NCBI GenBank assembly: GCA_963617275.1
Contig: CAVENX010000032.1
Coordinates: forward strand, 1 to 64,000
Source: Limivicinus sp963617275
GTDB lineage: Bacteria; Bacillota; Clostridia; Oscillospirales; Oscillospiraceae
Reading direction: 5' to 3'
Length of the DNA: 64,000 bases
Below the pieces are notes generated by a model. It made no database searches and was not told where the DNA came from. It saw only the letters and a program-made list of their open reading frames with translations. This document shows, piece by piece, positions 52,796 through 61,363 of this stretch. Within the stretch, counting starts at the first letter, position 1, and every line of letters begins with the position of its first letter. The position numbers and the translations under genes were made by a program.

Positions 52796-53416
52796 ATGAC
52801 TGTTACCGCTGCCGCGCTCTGGCTCAACACCGTTTTCGCGGATTTTGATGCCGTGGTCACGCTTTTCATTCACCGTCTCTACGAGATAGGCGGGGGCTTT
52901 TTTACCCCGTTTTTCGAGTTCATCTCGCTGCTTGGCAAAGGCGGAATTTTCCTTATCGTTTTGGGTCTTGTCCTCTTGCTGAGCAAGCGCACCCGCCGCT
53001 GCGGCACGGCTATACTTCTTGGAATAGCCATCGGTGCGCTTATAACCAATTGCTGCCTCAAGATACTCATTGCCCGTCCGCGGCCGTACAGCGACGAGAA
53101 CAGTCTTTTCTACCGGCTTTGGCTTCTCGTCGGGCAGAATGTTGAAAGCGATAAGAGCTTTCCCTCCGGTCACACCACTGCCGCAATGGCGGCGTCAACC
53201 GCCGTTTTCTTCTCATGCAGCAAGCGGTACAGCTGGCTGGCGTTTCTGTTCGCTGTCGTGATGGGCATTGCCCGCATCTACCTTGTCGTACACTTCCCCA
53301 GCGACGTTGTCGGCGGATTTATAGTCGGCTTTATCGGCGGTTCGCTCGGTGCAGTTATTATGAACGCCCTGCCCGATAAGTGGTATTCGCTTGATATCAT
53401 CAAAGAGAGGGAGTGA
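52796..53416 (+). CDS. PAP2-family membrane phosphatase
   Basis: 206 residues, about six membrane helices. Catalytic motifs KILIARPRP, PSGH and RIYLVVHFPSD are complete. Candidates are undecaprenyl-diphosphate phosphatase or phosphatidylglycerophosphate phosphatase activity; sequence does not decide. Strong ribosome site gggagg. Its stop overlaps the next gene's GTG (GTGA). Confidence 0.9.
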   Translation: MTVTAAALWLNTVFADFDAVVTLFIHRLYEIGGGFFTPFFEFISLLGKGGIFLIVLGLVLLLSKRTRRCGTAILLGIAIGALITNCCLKILIARPRPYSDENSLFYRLWLLVGQNVESDKSFPSGHTTAAMAASTAVFFSCSKRYSWLAFLFAVVMGIARIYLVVHFPSDVVGGFIVGFIGGSLGAVIMNALPDKWYSLDIIKERE

Positions 53417-53817
53417 GGACGCTGTTTGGCTTTGGGAAGCCCAGATTCAAGGGCGTTGACAAAAAATACATAAGCGATGCCGAGCACATCGACGACTTCA
53501 ATTCCGGCGAGAAAATCGGCAGAGTAACTCTCGGAAAGCTGTGCCTTTATTACAGGGATCTCGGGAGGAAATACTATGTTCCATATGAGTATATCGACAG
53601 GCGCTTTACCAGAATAAGCGAATGTCAGCCCGACGACAGCCCCGCTTACTACTATTACCGGCTTATCCTTGTCCATGGCGATAAGGAATTTGCAAATCTG
53701 ATTTTCAACGATCAGAAGGATGTTGACCTTATCCACGAAAGGCTTGCCGAAATACGTCCCGAAATCAAGTTCGGCTACATTCCGCCCGCCGATGGCAAGA
53801 GAAGATATCTTTGCTGA
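53413..53817 (+). CDS. Hypothetical protein coupled to the PAP2 gene
   Basis: 134 residues from GTG 53413, which overlaps the PAP2 stop and follows agaggga. No signal peptide or membrane segment; rich in Tyr, Arg and Asp. A central KLCLYYRDLGRKYYVPYEYI stretch and the alternation suggest a beta-rich PH-like fold, but I do not recognise it. Translational coupling implies a shared role with the phosphatase. Confidence 0.75.
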   Translation: MRTLFGFGKPRFKGVDKKYISDAEHIDDFNSGEKIGRVTLGKLCLYYRDLGRKYYVPYEYIDRRFTRISECQPDDSPAYYYYRLILVHGDKEFANLIFNDQKDVDLIHERLAEIRPEIKFGYIPPADGKRRYLC

Positions 53818-53861
53818 AAAAACGAACCGTACGTTTTTATAAAATAAAGGCTCTGTGTCAA

Positions 53862-53908
53862 AAGTTGGAGCAGGCATTCTCATCCCGGATGCCTGCTCCA
53901 ACTTTTAT
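53862..53908 (+). terminator. Terminator after the PAP2 operon
   Basis: 18-bp arms beginning AAAAGTTGGAGCAGGCAT and ending ATGCCTGCTCCAACTTTT, with A/T runs. A second stem (AAAGCAGCAG/CTGCTGCTTT, 53934-53943 and 53955-53964) and a third (CGGCAAT/ATTGCCG, about 53988-54018) follow; the last probably serves the convergent TauE gene. Confidence 0.85.
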
Positions 53909-54023
53909 TATTGACCAGATTTCAAAGCTTTTGAAAGCAGCAGAGACAATAGTCCTGCTGCTTTTCCGCATTTTTCTTATAAAGCACCGGCAATATCGGA
54001 CTTTTATGGGCATTGCCGCTTTT

Positions 54024-54818
54024 TTAATATAAGTAATTTATCGAATTATACGCGCATATGCCAATTATCACCGCCATAAGGGCGATAAAAAGCCTATCCG
54101 TGGTCTTTCCGTCAATCAGCTTCCCTATCCTTTTTCCGACCACTCCCCCGGCTACTCCGCCTGCCGCCATAAGCAGCAGCATACGCATATCGACCTGAGG
54201 AATCTTTCCGCAAACGATCATGTAAATAAGGCTGGATATCTGGCTGAAAAGTATAATAAACAGCGAATTCTGAACCGCTTCCTTTGTCTCCATTGAAAAG
54301 AAGAAAAAGAGAACGGCAAGATTGAACGGCCCCCCGCCGATCCCGAGAAAGCTCGACAGCAGTCCCAGCGCAAGACCGATAACCAGGGATACCGAGCGTT
54401 TTTCAATTTTCAGGGATTTAATTTTACTCTTCTTTACGGTATATATCAGCGTTCCTATCACAAGAATGCCCAATACCATGGATTGAGCTGCGCCTGCGAT
54501 ATCCGGGGACGTGCTGTTTGCCCTGATCAATTCAAACAGCATTTTCCCTGCAACGCCGCCTATGGACGCCCCGGCCGCAAGGGGGATCGCAGCACGGTAA
54601 TCTACCGAATTTCCCGTTTTTTCACTTGTGAGGAGGTTTTTCCCGGTATAATACCCGGTCATTGTCAGGACCGTTACCGCGGAAAGAAAGCTCGCCTGAC
54701 TTGGGTCTGCTATACCCGTTATGTCAAGAAGCGGTTTTATGAGCACCCCTCCGCCGATCCCGCATATTCCCCCGATAACTGAAGCGGAAATTGCAATAAT
54801 AAATCCGAAAAGAATCAT
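54024..54818 (-). CDS. TauE/SafE family membrane permease (second copy)
   Basis: 264 residues, seven to eight membrane helices. Gly-rich repeats GGICGIGGGVLIKPLL near 17 and FLGIGGGPFNLAVLFFF near 160, the two-fold TauE/SafE signature. Family members are proposed to export sulfite, sulfoacetate or other anions. Ribosome site aaggaga. A 134-base gap with the dispersed repeat separates it from the lacI-type gene, so membership of the upstream operon is uncertain. Confidence 0.88.
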   Translation of the reverse strand: MILFGFIIAISASVIGGICGIGGGVLIKPLLDITGIADPSQASFLSAVTVLTMTGYYTGKNLLTSEKTGNSVDYRAAIPLAAGASIGGVAGKMLFELIRANSTSPDIAGAAQSMVLGILVIGTLIYTVKKSKIKSLKIEKRSVSLVIGLALGLLSSFLGIGGGPFNLAVLFFFFSMETKEAVQNSLFIILFSQISSLIYMIVCGKIPQVDMRMLLLMAAGGVAGGVVGKRIGKLIDGKTTDRLFIALMAVIIGICAYNSINYLY

Positions 54819-54830
54819 CGTCTCTCCTTA

Positions 54831-54930
54831 TCCAAGAAGAGTTTTCTCCGGCGTACATACCGCCGGAGAAAACTCATTCTGTAATTATTTTTTCTGCGGG
54901 TAAAACTCTGCGAGACTTTTCAGGCAGTTT
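54831..54930. repeat. Second copy of the dispersed repeat of 943-1040
   Basis: The stem GTTTTCTCCGGCG / CGCCGGAGAAAAC, then a T-rich stretch and AAACTCTGCGAG, is shared in order with 943-1040 (ACTCTGCGAG exact). The 27-bp hairpins and the other stems of the left array are not present here. Confidence 0.7.
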
Positions 54931-54952
54931 GCCGCTGAATTCTTTTGCAGGC

Positions 54953-55972
54953 TCAGCCGCCGGAATATTCCGAACAGCTGTTCCTGTTTGAGATCGAAAA
55001 CGGCAGCTCCATTTTTACAGGCAAGGTATGACCTTTCTCGATTCTGTCTATAAGAAGCTTCGCGGCCTGCTTCCCCATTTCGTTGATGGGAATGTGTACG
55101 GTAGTCAGCATCGGCATAAAATATCTTGACATTTCAACATCGTCGATGCTGATTACGGAAACGTCGCCGGGAACTTTGATATTATGTTCGCGCAGATATT
55201 TTATGCATCCCATGGCTGTCGCGTCGTTTGCGCAGAACACGGCCGAAAATTCCGCTCCGCCATCGCATAGCTTTCTGGCTCCCGTATATCCTCCTTCAAG
55301 CGACTGCTTTGATTCTATGATCCTGCGTGGGTCAAGCTCCAATTCATGGCGTCTGATAGTCTCCGTATAACCGCTGTACCGGACTTCTTTATTCTTTTCT
55401 CCGATATAAGCGATTTTTTCGTGACCGAGCTCTATCAGTTCGCCGACAGCCATCATGCTTGCTTTGTGCCCGTCGCAGAAAACAAGATCATGTTCGCTCC
55501 CGGTGGGATTCAGCCCTACGTATACTACATTCCGCTGTTCATTCATTATCTTGATCGCAGATTCGTTTTCAAATCGCCCGAGGACGGCAAGGCCGCTGAT
55601 GGATTGATCTTTAAGGATCGTCCTGAATGATTTATCATTCAGATCGCCCGCATAGAATGAGCATTTCACGGTGTAGCCTTTTTTGTACACTTCAAACTCG
55701 ATAGCGCTGGCAAGCTCGGCAAAAAAGAGGTCGTTTGAATCGCTTACGCGGGCAAAGACCGTGGCAATAAACTTATCCGGCCGCTCCTTTGCCTTTTCGG
55801 ATAGCCGGAGATTCTGAGCGTTCCTGTCAGGTACATAGCCCGTCTCGCGGATGATCTGCCAGACACGTTCACGCACTTCCCTGCTGGCCGCTTTTGTTTC
55901 CTTGTCATTAAGAATACGGGATACCGTAGATACCGACACACCTGCGCGTGCCGCAATATCCTTCAAAGTCAT
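54953..55972 (-). CDS. LacI-family transcriptional regulator
   Basis: 339 residues. N-terminal helix-turn-helix MTLKDIAARAGVSVSTVSRI with the family hinge, then a sugar-type periplasmic-binding-like effector domain (CANDATAMGCIKYLREHNI, piece: NDATAMGCIKYL; VISIDDVEMSRYF). It is the distal gene of the ABC-isomerase-LarA operon and probably its regulator, with candidate sites at 63378-63392 and 63464-63477. Confidence 0.92.
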   Translation of the reverse strand: MTLKDIAARAGVSVSTVSRILNDKETKAASREVRERVWQIIRETGYVPDRNAQNLRLSEKAKERPDKFIATVFARVSDSNDLFFAELASAIEFEVYKKGYTVKCSFYAGDLNDKSFRTILKDQSISGLAVLGRFENESAIKIMNEQRNVVYVGLNPTGSEHDLVFCDGHKASMMAVGELIELGHEKIAYIGEKNKEVRYSGYTETIRRHELELDPRRIIESKQSLEGGYTGARKLCDGGAEFSAVFCANDATAMGCIKYLREHNIKVPGDVSVISIDDVEMSRYFMPMLTTVHIPINEMGKQAAKLLIDRIEKGHTLPVKMELPFSISNRNSCSEYSGG

Positions 55973-55998
55973 ATAAGCACCTACTCAAATACTACGGT

Positions 55999-57456
55999 TC
56001 AGACCGTTGAAAGGTCGTCGTCAGCCATGCACAGATGCACGGCGCCTAATGTAAATGTCTTCGGGAGAGCCAGAATATTGGGTGAATCTCCCACATATTT
56101 TTTCTTTGCGTCCTCAAGCGCTTCCTCAAATGTCGCCCTTGTCTTCAGACCAAGGCCTCTTGCAATGCCCGGCTCTTTTGCGCCGACAATATAGATTGCG
56201 GAGGTGTTCATTTCCGCAATGTGGCCGCAGCTCATCATCGAAAAAGCATGGTACGGATGGAACGCGCCCTCAAATCTGTACTTTTCGATATAATCCTGTC
56301 TGACGGCAAATTCCTCGCCGTATTTTGCCATATCCGGGAGAATATTGCATGACTTCATAAAAATATCAAAAAGCTCTCTTGCATACGGGAACCTCTCGTC
56401 ATTGAACCATCCGTCGCAGAGCGATGAGCAGATAATAACACACTTATCGCTCATTATTCTCTTATGCCGGATCACCTGAGCGGAAAGCGCCTGCATCATC
56501 TGAATGGGGTTTGTGCCCATGCCAGGCCCATAATGGAAATCTCTCGGCATACCGAAAACGAGAACATCATATTTTTTCGAGGCAAACGGGACATAGGTTC
56601 TCTTATCGGCCTCCTTCCAGCTTATGGCCTGCATTTCACCGGCATAGCCGCTGTAAACGGATATCTGGCGGGCATATGTGTCAAGCACAGCGTCACAGCA
56701 GAAGAATTTCTTGCCCATGCACTTTTCCATGTGCTGCCCGATCAGGTTGAACTTTGTCCTCATCAGGGAATGTCCCGATACGGGTACGAAATCAGGCTTG
56801 TGCATTACCTTGGGAACGTGATGACTCGCTATACTGCGCCAGTTGGTTATTCCCGTGGCGCAATGTTTATAGCCGCCCGAGTAGCCGCCATAGGGATTGC
56901 CCTGCGTATGCCCGATAAGTATGGCAACATCCGAGTCATATACATACTTGTTCATCACGACAGGATCGCCCTGCTCGTCACAGCCAAGGTCAACAATATG
57001 CTCAAGATCCTCGCTGTCATGGGCAATGATCTGTCCTGTAGGATAAAATTCGTTGAAAAGCGCATCGCCGAGGATCTTCTGCATCTCTTCCTTGTTCGTC
57101 CTCGGGTGAAGCCCGTTGGAGAAAATAAGAAGGATATCGGATTTATTCACGCCGACGGAATAGAGCTCATCGAGAATGGCCGTGATCGAAACCTTGCGGT
57201 GACTCGTCGGCTGGCAGCCGCCCTTGACGATATCGGGGATTATTATCGTTACCTTGCTTCCTGCATGTGCAAGCTCCGTAAGCGTAGGCATACCGATAGG
57301 GCTGCGGATGGATTCAAGCGTCGCATTATAAAGCGAGTCCCAATCCTGCGGAAGACACGGTGGGTCGGGAATAGTCTCTCCGGGAATAAAAACATCCGTA
57401 CTGTCGGGCAGTTCTGCCGACATCATATCCAAGCCGTACTCAAAATCAAGTTTCAT
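55999..57456 (-). CDS. LarA-family (nickel-pincer lactate racemase-like) protein
   Basis: 485 residues, longer than typical LarA (about 425). The cofactor-lysine motif is GYSGGYKHCATG (Lys197; SGGRK is usual), with GLHPRTNKEE (His117) and SIASHHVPK (His212/213). The His expected about ten residues before the lysine is Asn187. In LarA these residues hold the nickel-pincer nucleotide and do hydride transfer. The substitutions mean the reaction may be epimerisation of a larger 2-hydroxyacid or something else. It lies between the TIM-like gene (stop 10 bases before) and lacI. No larBCE cofactor genes are in the window. Confidence 0.8.
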   Translation of the reverse strand: MKLDFEYGLDMMSAELPDSTDVFIPGETIPDPPCLPQDWDSLYNATLESIRSPIGMPTLTELAHAGSKVTIIIPDIVKGGCQPTSHRKVSITAILDELYSVGVNKSDILLIFSNGLHPRTNKEEMQKILGDALFNEFYPTGQIIAHDSEDLEHIVDLGCDEQGDPVVMNKYVYDSDVAILIGHTQGNPYGGYSGGYKHCATGITNWRSIASHHVPKVMHKPDFVPVSGHSLMRTKFNLIGQHMEKCMGKKFFCCDAVLDTYARQISVYSGYAGEMQAISWKEADKRTYVPFASKKYDVLVFGMPRDFHYGPGMGTNPIQMMQALSAQVIRHKRIMSDKCVIICSSLCDGWFNDERFPYARELFDIFMKSCNILPDMAKYGEEFAVRQDYIEKYRFEGAFHPYHAFSMMSCGHIAEMNTSAIYIVGAKEPGIARGLGLKTRATFEEALEDAKKKYVGDSPNILALPKTFTLGAVHLCMADDDLSTV

Positions 57457-57466
57457 TTATTTACCC

Positions 57467-58306
57467 TCACTTACCAAGATAGCTATGTATTATCTGGATA
57501 TACTCGTCCGGATAAAAGCCGATATTCCCGCTGAATCTTGTCAGGGCGATCAATCCGCCGTCTATCTCCGGGATCGACGCAAGCATTTCCGAATTGGCCA
57601 ATTTAAGTCCGCCGCCGTAAACAATATCTATCCCGTCAGCGGTTTCTTTTACGAATCTGGCGATTTTGGTAATATATTCCCTGTCCGCCGGGGTCTTTCC
57701 GGGGCCAATCGACCAGACCGGCTCATATCCGATAACGACCTTGCTCTTATCAACGCCGGCAAGACCGATCTCAAGCTGCTCACCCAGAACCTCTTGCCAG
57801 CGCTCCTGCTCCTCGCTTTTTTCGCCTATGCAGTACAGCACCTTCATGCCGGCGTCAATGGCCGTTTTTATTTCCTGATTCAGCAGTACGTTTATCGCCT
57901 TATAATTTGCCGGTGTCCCGGATGCGGACATGATCTCCGCTTTGTCTGTGCGTTCCTCGCAGTGTCCGACGATGGTTGACGACACGCCGAGAACCTTCAT
58001 CGCGCTTGCCGGCCTGTCGCCTGTAAAAGCGCCAAAGTTTCCGCCTATTGCCGTCGTTTTGCGGTATATGCTCTGACATCCGATCTTGACGGGGCTTCCT
58101 TCGTTTCTCGCCGATAAAGCGCCGATAATATGCGCTTCGGGATAGAACTGTACAAATTCGACTTCTTCCGGAGAATACGCTTTAAGCGCATCCTGTGTCG
58201 CCGAGACAATATAAGGTGCCCATTCCCTTACGTCGCAAAGTCTGTTTACACCGCCGAAGCATGGCGGGATCTCAAACCTTTTCAGGTTAAGAAAAATATG
58301 CTTCAT
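57467..58306 (-). CDS. Triosephosphate-isomerase-fold sugar-phosphate isomerase (divergent TIM paralogue)
   Basis: 279 residues from ATG 58304-58306; a TTG twelve bases earlier is possible. The catalytic set is present: Lys9 (FLNLKRF, usually NWKMN), His115 (VGHCEER) and Glu195 (GYEPVWSIGPGKTP, loop 6). The C-terminal phosphate site reads YGGGL where YGGSV is usual, and a stretch near 60-100 is extended. This is the pattern of TIM paralogues in sugar operons, some of which act on tetrulose phosphates, rather than the glycolytic enzyme. Substrate unknown. Confidence 0.82.
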   Translation of the reverse strand: MKHIFLNLKRFEIPPCFGGVNRLCDVREWAPYIVSATQDALKAYSPEEVEFVQFYPEAHIIGALSARNEGSPVKIGCQSIYRKTTAIGGNFGAFTGDRPASAMKVLGVSSTIVGHCEERTDKAEIMSASGTPANYKAINVLLNQEIKTAIDAGMKVLYCIGEKSEEQERWQEVLGEQLEIGLAGVDKSKVVIGYEPVWSIGPGKTPADREYITKIARFVKETADGIDIVYGGGLKLANSEMLASIPEIDGGLIALTRFSGNIGFYPDEYIQIIHSYLGK

Positions 58307-58364
58307 ACCCTTTTCCAATGACCGCTTTTACTCATGTTAAAGCGGTTCCTTCCAATTTAAAATA

Positions 58365-59090
58365 TTACAGAACCAGCAGGACTACGCCCATCACGGTCAT
58401 GTAAATATAAAGAATTTTGGATAGCTGCGCTCTGTCTATCTTATTCAATATCCGCAAGCCGTACTTCACGCCAAAAAAGGAAGCGATCAGCGCGCACACT
58501 CCTATCGGGAGCATCTCCGCATTAAGGTTTCCGTACGCTATATGCATGCCAAGTCCTATCAGCGCACTCGGCAGAAACGCAAAGTTCAGGCTTGCGTTAT
58601 ATTCAAATCTGTCTTCGGTCGCGCTGTAAAAATAGATTGCCGCCATAGGGCCTGTCAGATTGAACATTCCGCCCAGGAACCCGGCTGCAAGGCCAAATAT
58701 GACGCCTTTGAAAGGCGTTGGCCTGATTCTCACCCGATTGCCGAAAAAACAGAAGTACGCCGCGAAGATGATAAGGAGTACGCCAAGCCCGGCCATTGCC
58801 GCACTCGTATCAACACGCATCAGCGCGGCGATCCCCAATATTTTCCCAACGGTAACACCGAGCATTGGCGGCAGCGCCATCTTCATATTTATGTGCCGGC
58901 GCGTCTCTATCGAGTGTTGTAAATTCATAGCTGCAATTCCGATGCTGACAACCGCCGCTGTCGTGACTGGGTCGCGCAGGAGCACGGAAATGGTCGGTTC
59001 GGCAAACATGGCAAAGCCTATGCCGAGCGAGGACTGGATCAGTGCGGATACCGCAATTATTACAGTGATCAGAACTGTTTTAAAAAGCAT
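58365..59090 (-). CDS. TauE/SafE family membrane permease (first copy)
   Basis: 241 residues, about eight membrane helices, with SSLGIGFAMFAEP near 20 and GLAAGFLGGMFNLTGPM near 135. Five bases after the ATPase gene and 59 before the TIM-like gene, so inside the operon. Together with an importer it may export an anion released in catabolism (sulfite would be the family-based guess). Confidence 0.87.
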   Translation of the reverse strand: MLFKTVLITVIIAVSALIQSSLGIGFAMFAEPTISVLLRDPVTTAAVVSIGIAAMNLQHSIETRRHINMKMALPPMLGVTVGKILGIAALMRVDTSAAMAGLGVLLIIFAAYFCFFGNRVRIRPTPFKGVIFGLAAGFLGGMFNLTGPMAAIYFYSATEDRFEYNASLNFAFLPSALIGLGMHIAYGNLNAEMLPIGVCALIASFFGVKYGLRILNKIDRAQLSKILYIYMTVMGVVLLVL

Positions 59091-59094
59091 TGAC

Positions 59095-59841
59095 TTACCA
59101 CCACTTGATCATGTCGGTAATATCGCTTCTGATTTTAACAAATTCGGGAGATGAGATATTTCTCGGCCTCGGCAGATCCACATCCACCACGGATTTGATA
59201 TGCGCGGGCTTATTCGTCAGGACGAGAACCTTGTTTGCCAGATACACAGCTTCCTCAAGATTATGCGTAATGAAAAGAACGGTGCTGTTTGTGGCTTTCC
59301 AAAGCTTGATCACCTCGTCCTCGAGATAGTACCTCATTTTGATATCCATCTGGCCGTAAGGCTCGTCCATAAGAAGTAGGTCGGGATGCAGGGCAAAAGC
59401 ACGCCCTATTACAACACGCTGCTCCATACTGACGGACATCTCATGCGGATACGCGTTCCGGAATTTTTCAAGTCCCAGCAGAGATATTATTTCCTCGGTT
59501 CGCTCTCTGATCGTTTCGCGCGGCAATTTTTTTACTTTGAGTCCGTATTGGATGTTCTGCTCGGTGGTCAGCCACGGGAAAGCCGAAGGCTCCTGAAACA
59601 CGAAAGAAATATTATGGATCTTCGGATTAGCCGGAACGCCGTCGATCAATATCTCACCGGAGGTCGGCTCAATAAGCTTTGTGAGGAGATTGAGAAACGT
59701 CGTTTTGCCGCAGCCCGTCGGTCCGACTATACACATAAAGTCGCCGGCAGCGACATCAAACGAAACATCGTCGAGAACCTTCAGATCACCAAACGACTTT
59801 GAAAGGTGTTCAACATGAACTTTCACGTTATTGTTATCCAT
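59095..59841 (-). CDS. Nitrate/sulfonate/taurine-type ABC ATPase with degenerate signature
   Basis: 248 residues from ATG 59839-59841 (aggagga). Walker A GPTGCGKTT at 40-48 and Walker B LLLMDEP near 156 are intact, but the signature reads EMSVSMEQR (about 134-142) where LSGGMKQR is usual, and the D-loop reads GQMD instead of GALD. With the intact partner ATPase it would form an asymmetric heterodimer. Overlapping frames are not involved; the change is encoded in good sequence. Confidence 0.9.
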   Translation of the reverse strand: MDNNNVKVHVEHLSKSFGDLKVLDDVSFDVAAGDFMCIVGPTGCGKTTFLNLLTKLIEPTSGEILIDGVPANPKIHNISFVFQEPSAFPWLTTEQNIQYGLKVKKLPRETIRERTEEIISLLGLEKFRNAYPHEMSVSMEQRVVIGRAFALHPDLLLMDEPYGQMDIKMRYYLEDEVIKLWKATNSTVLFITHNLEEAVYLANKVLVLTNKPAHIKSVVDVDLPRPRNISSPEFVKIRSDITDMIKWW

Positions 59842-59852
59842 AAGTCCTCCTA

Positions 59853-60605
59853 TCAAAGCGCAAGATCAGTATTTTCTTCAATACTTTCTCTGAGACGCAG
59901 AAATTCCGGCGAAATATTGTCTCTCGGCCTCGGGAGGTCAATGACATACTCGCTTTTTACCTCTGCGGGACATTTGCTCAAAAGTATGATCCTGTCGCCT
60001 AAATACACCGCTTCTTCGATATTGTTCGTTACAAAAATTACCGTGCGCTTTTCTTTTTCCCAGATACGGAGTATCTCCTCCTCCATCTGATAGCGCGTCT
60101 GTGCGTCAAGCGCGCCGAATGGTTCGTCCATTATTAGTATATCCGGTTCGCAGCAATACGCCCGGGCAATTCCGACACGCTGCTTCATGCCGCCGGAAAG
60201 CTGTTTGGGATACTTGTTCTCAAAGCCGCTCAGGCCGACAAGGTCTATAAGATACTGCGCTCTTTCACGTCTTTCTTTCTTGTCCACACCCTTAAGCATA
60301 GGAGCAAACTCCACATTTTCCATAACGGTTTTCCAAGGGAATACCGCCGTTTTCTGGAAAACAAAGCCGATATTTTCTTCTTTGCCGGGATATTCGATTG
60401 TTCCGGCCGTCGGTTTTTCTATTCCGCTTATCATATTCAGCAGGACGCTTTTGCCGCATTGCCCCGGGCCGAGAATAACCAGAAATTCGTTTTCATAAAC
60501 ATCAAGTGAAACGTCTTTTACCGCCTCAAAAACGGTTTTGCGCGCCGTAAATGACTTTGCAACGTTTCTGACGCTTAATTTTATTGATTCTCTTCTCCCC
60601 TCCAT
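59853..60605 (-). CDS. Nitrate/sulfonate/taurine-type ABC ATPase (intact partner)
   Basis: 250 residues. Walker A GPGQCGKSVL near 46, Q-loop FVFQKTAVFPW, signature QLSGGMKQRVGIARA, Walker B ILIMDEPFGALDAQT, and FVTNNIEEAV (usually FVTHD: the switch His is Asn here). Its start overlaps the permease upstream by 25 bases. The substrate group SsuB/TauB/NrtD is by family only. Confidence 0.9.
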   Translation of the reverse strand: MEGRRESIKLSVRNVAKSFTARKTVFEAVKDVSLDVYENEFLVILGPGQCGKSVLLNMISGIEKPTAGTIEYPGKEENIGFVFQKTAVFPWKTVMENVEFAPMLKGVDKKERRERAQYLIDLVGLSGFENKYPKQLSGGMKQRVGIARAYCCEPDILIMDEPFGALDAQTRYQMEEEILRIWEKEKRTVIFVTNNIEEAVYLGDRIILLSKCPAEVKSEYVIDLPRPRDNISPEFLRLRESIEENTDLAL

Positions 60606-61363
60606 GGGCAGAGCCTCCTTTCTATGATCCCGAACACTACGCTGAGCAATGCGCCGACAATGCCGATGCAGATCATGCCTATCATTACAAGCGGCGTATC
60701 AAGATTATCGCTGCCGCGTGTGATAAGAAAACCAAGCCCCGATTTGCTTGCCAGCATTTCGGCCGCGACAACGACCATCCATGCACTGCTCAGGCCTATT
60801 TTCAGTCCCGCCATTATAGCCGGGAGCGCCGCAGGAAAAACAATGTGCATCAGCATCTGCCATGATGAAGCCTTATATATCCGCCCGACATTTATATACA
60901 TCGGATCGACCATGGATATTCCGGCCGCAGTGTTCTGGCCTATGATAAAGTAAGAGCCGATGAATATGATTATTACCTTCGGCAGCTCTCCGACGCCGAA
61001 CCAGAGGATGATAATAGGTATCCATGCAATCGGCGGGATAGGCCTGAGACACGTAAAAATCGGAGAAATGACGGCGTTTATTTTCTTACTCCAGCCCATG
61101 CCGAGACCTGTCAGGATTCCGAGGACTGTTGCAAACGAAAGACCGATAAGAACTCGCCTCATACTGATGGCAATATGGCCGAGAATACTCGTCTTGCCGA
61201 TGGGCTTCTCGATCATCTTGATAAGGCGCTCCCACACGGCGGAGGGTGTCGGGAAAATCTGCGAATTATTCGAGGAAACGGCGACCCAGAGGATGAGCAG
61301 AGCGGAAATTGAAATAAAAGTCAATACAACGTCTCTTATATTCTGTTTTGTTTTAATTTTCAT
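60581..61363 (-). CDS. Nitrate/sulfonate/taurine-type ABC permease (second)
   Basis: 260 residues from ATG 61361-61363, which overlaps the previous stop (ATGA); an alternative ATG lies 15 bases upstream. Six membrane helices, SsuC-like, with the EAA region YKASSWQMLMHIVFPAALPAIMAGLK (piece: FPAALPAIMAGLK) and RPIPPIAWIPIIILWFG near 110 (piece: RPIPPIAWIP). It pairs with the other permease. Confidence 0.9.
   Translation of the reverse strand: MKIKTKQNIRDVVLTFISISALLILWVAVSSNNSQIFPTPSAVWERLIKMIEKPIGKTSILGHIAISMRRVLIGLSFATVLGILTGLGMGWSKKINAVISPIFTCLRPIPPIAWIPIIILWFGVGELPKVIIIFIGSYFIIGQNTAAGISMVDPMYINVGRIYKASSWQMLMHIVFPAALPAIMAGLKIGLSSAWMVVVAAEMLASKSGLGFLITRGSDNLDTPLVMIGMICIGIVGALLSVVFGIIERRLCPWRGEENQ

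Noticed and set aside
57467..58306. Glycolytic triosephosphate isomerase (tpiA)
   Set aside because: The NLKRF and YGGGL variants and the operon context point to a specialised paralogue, although the catalytic residues are present.
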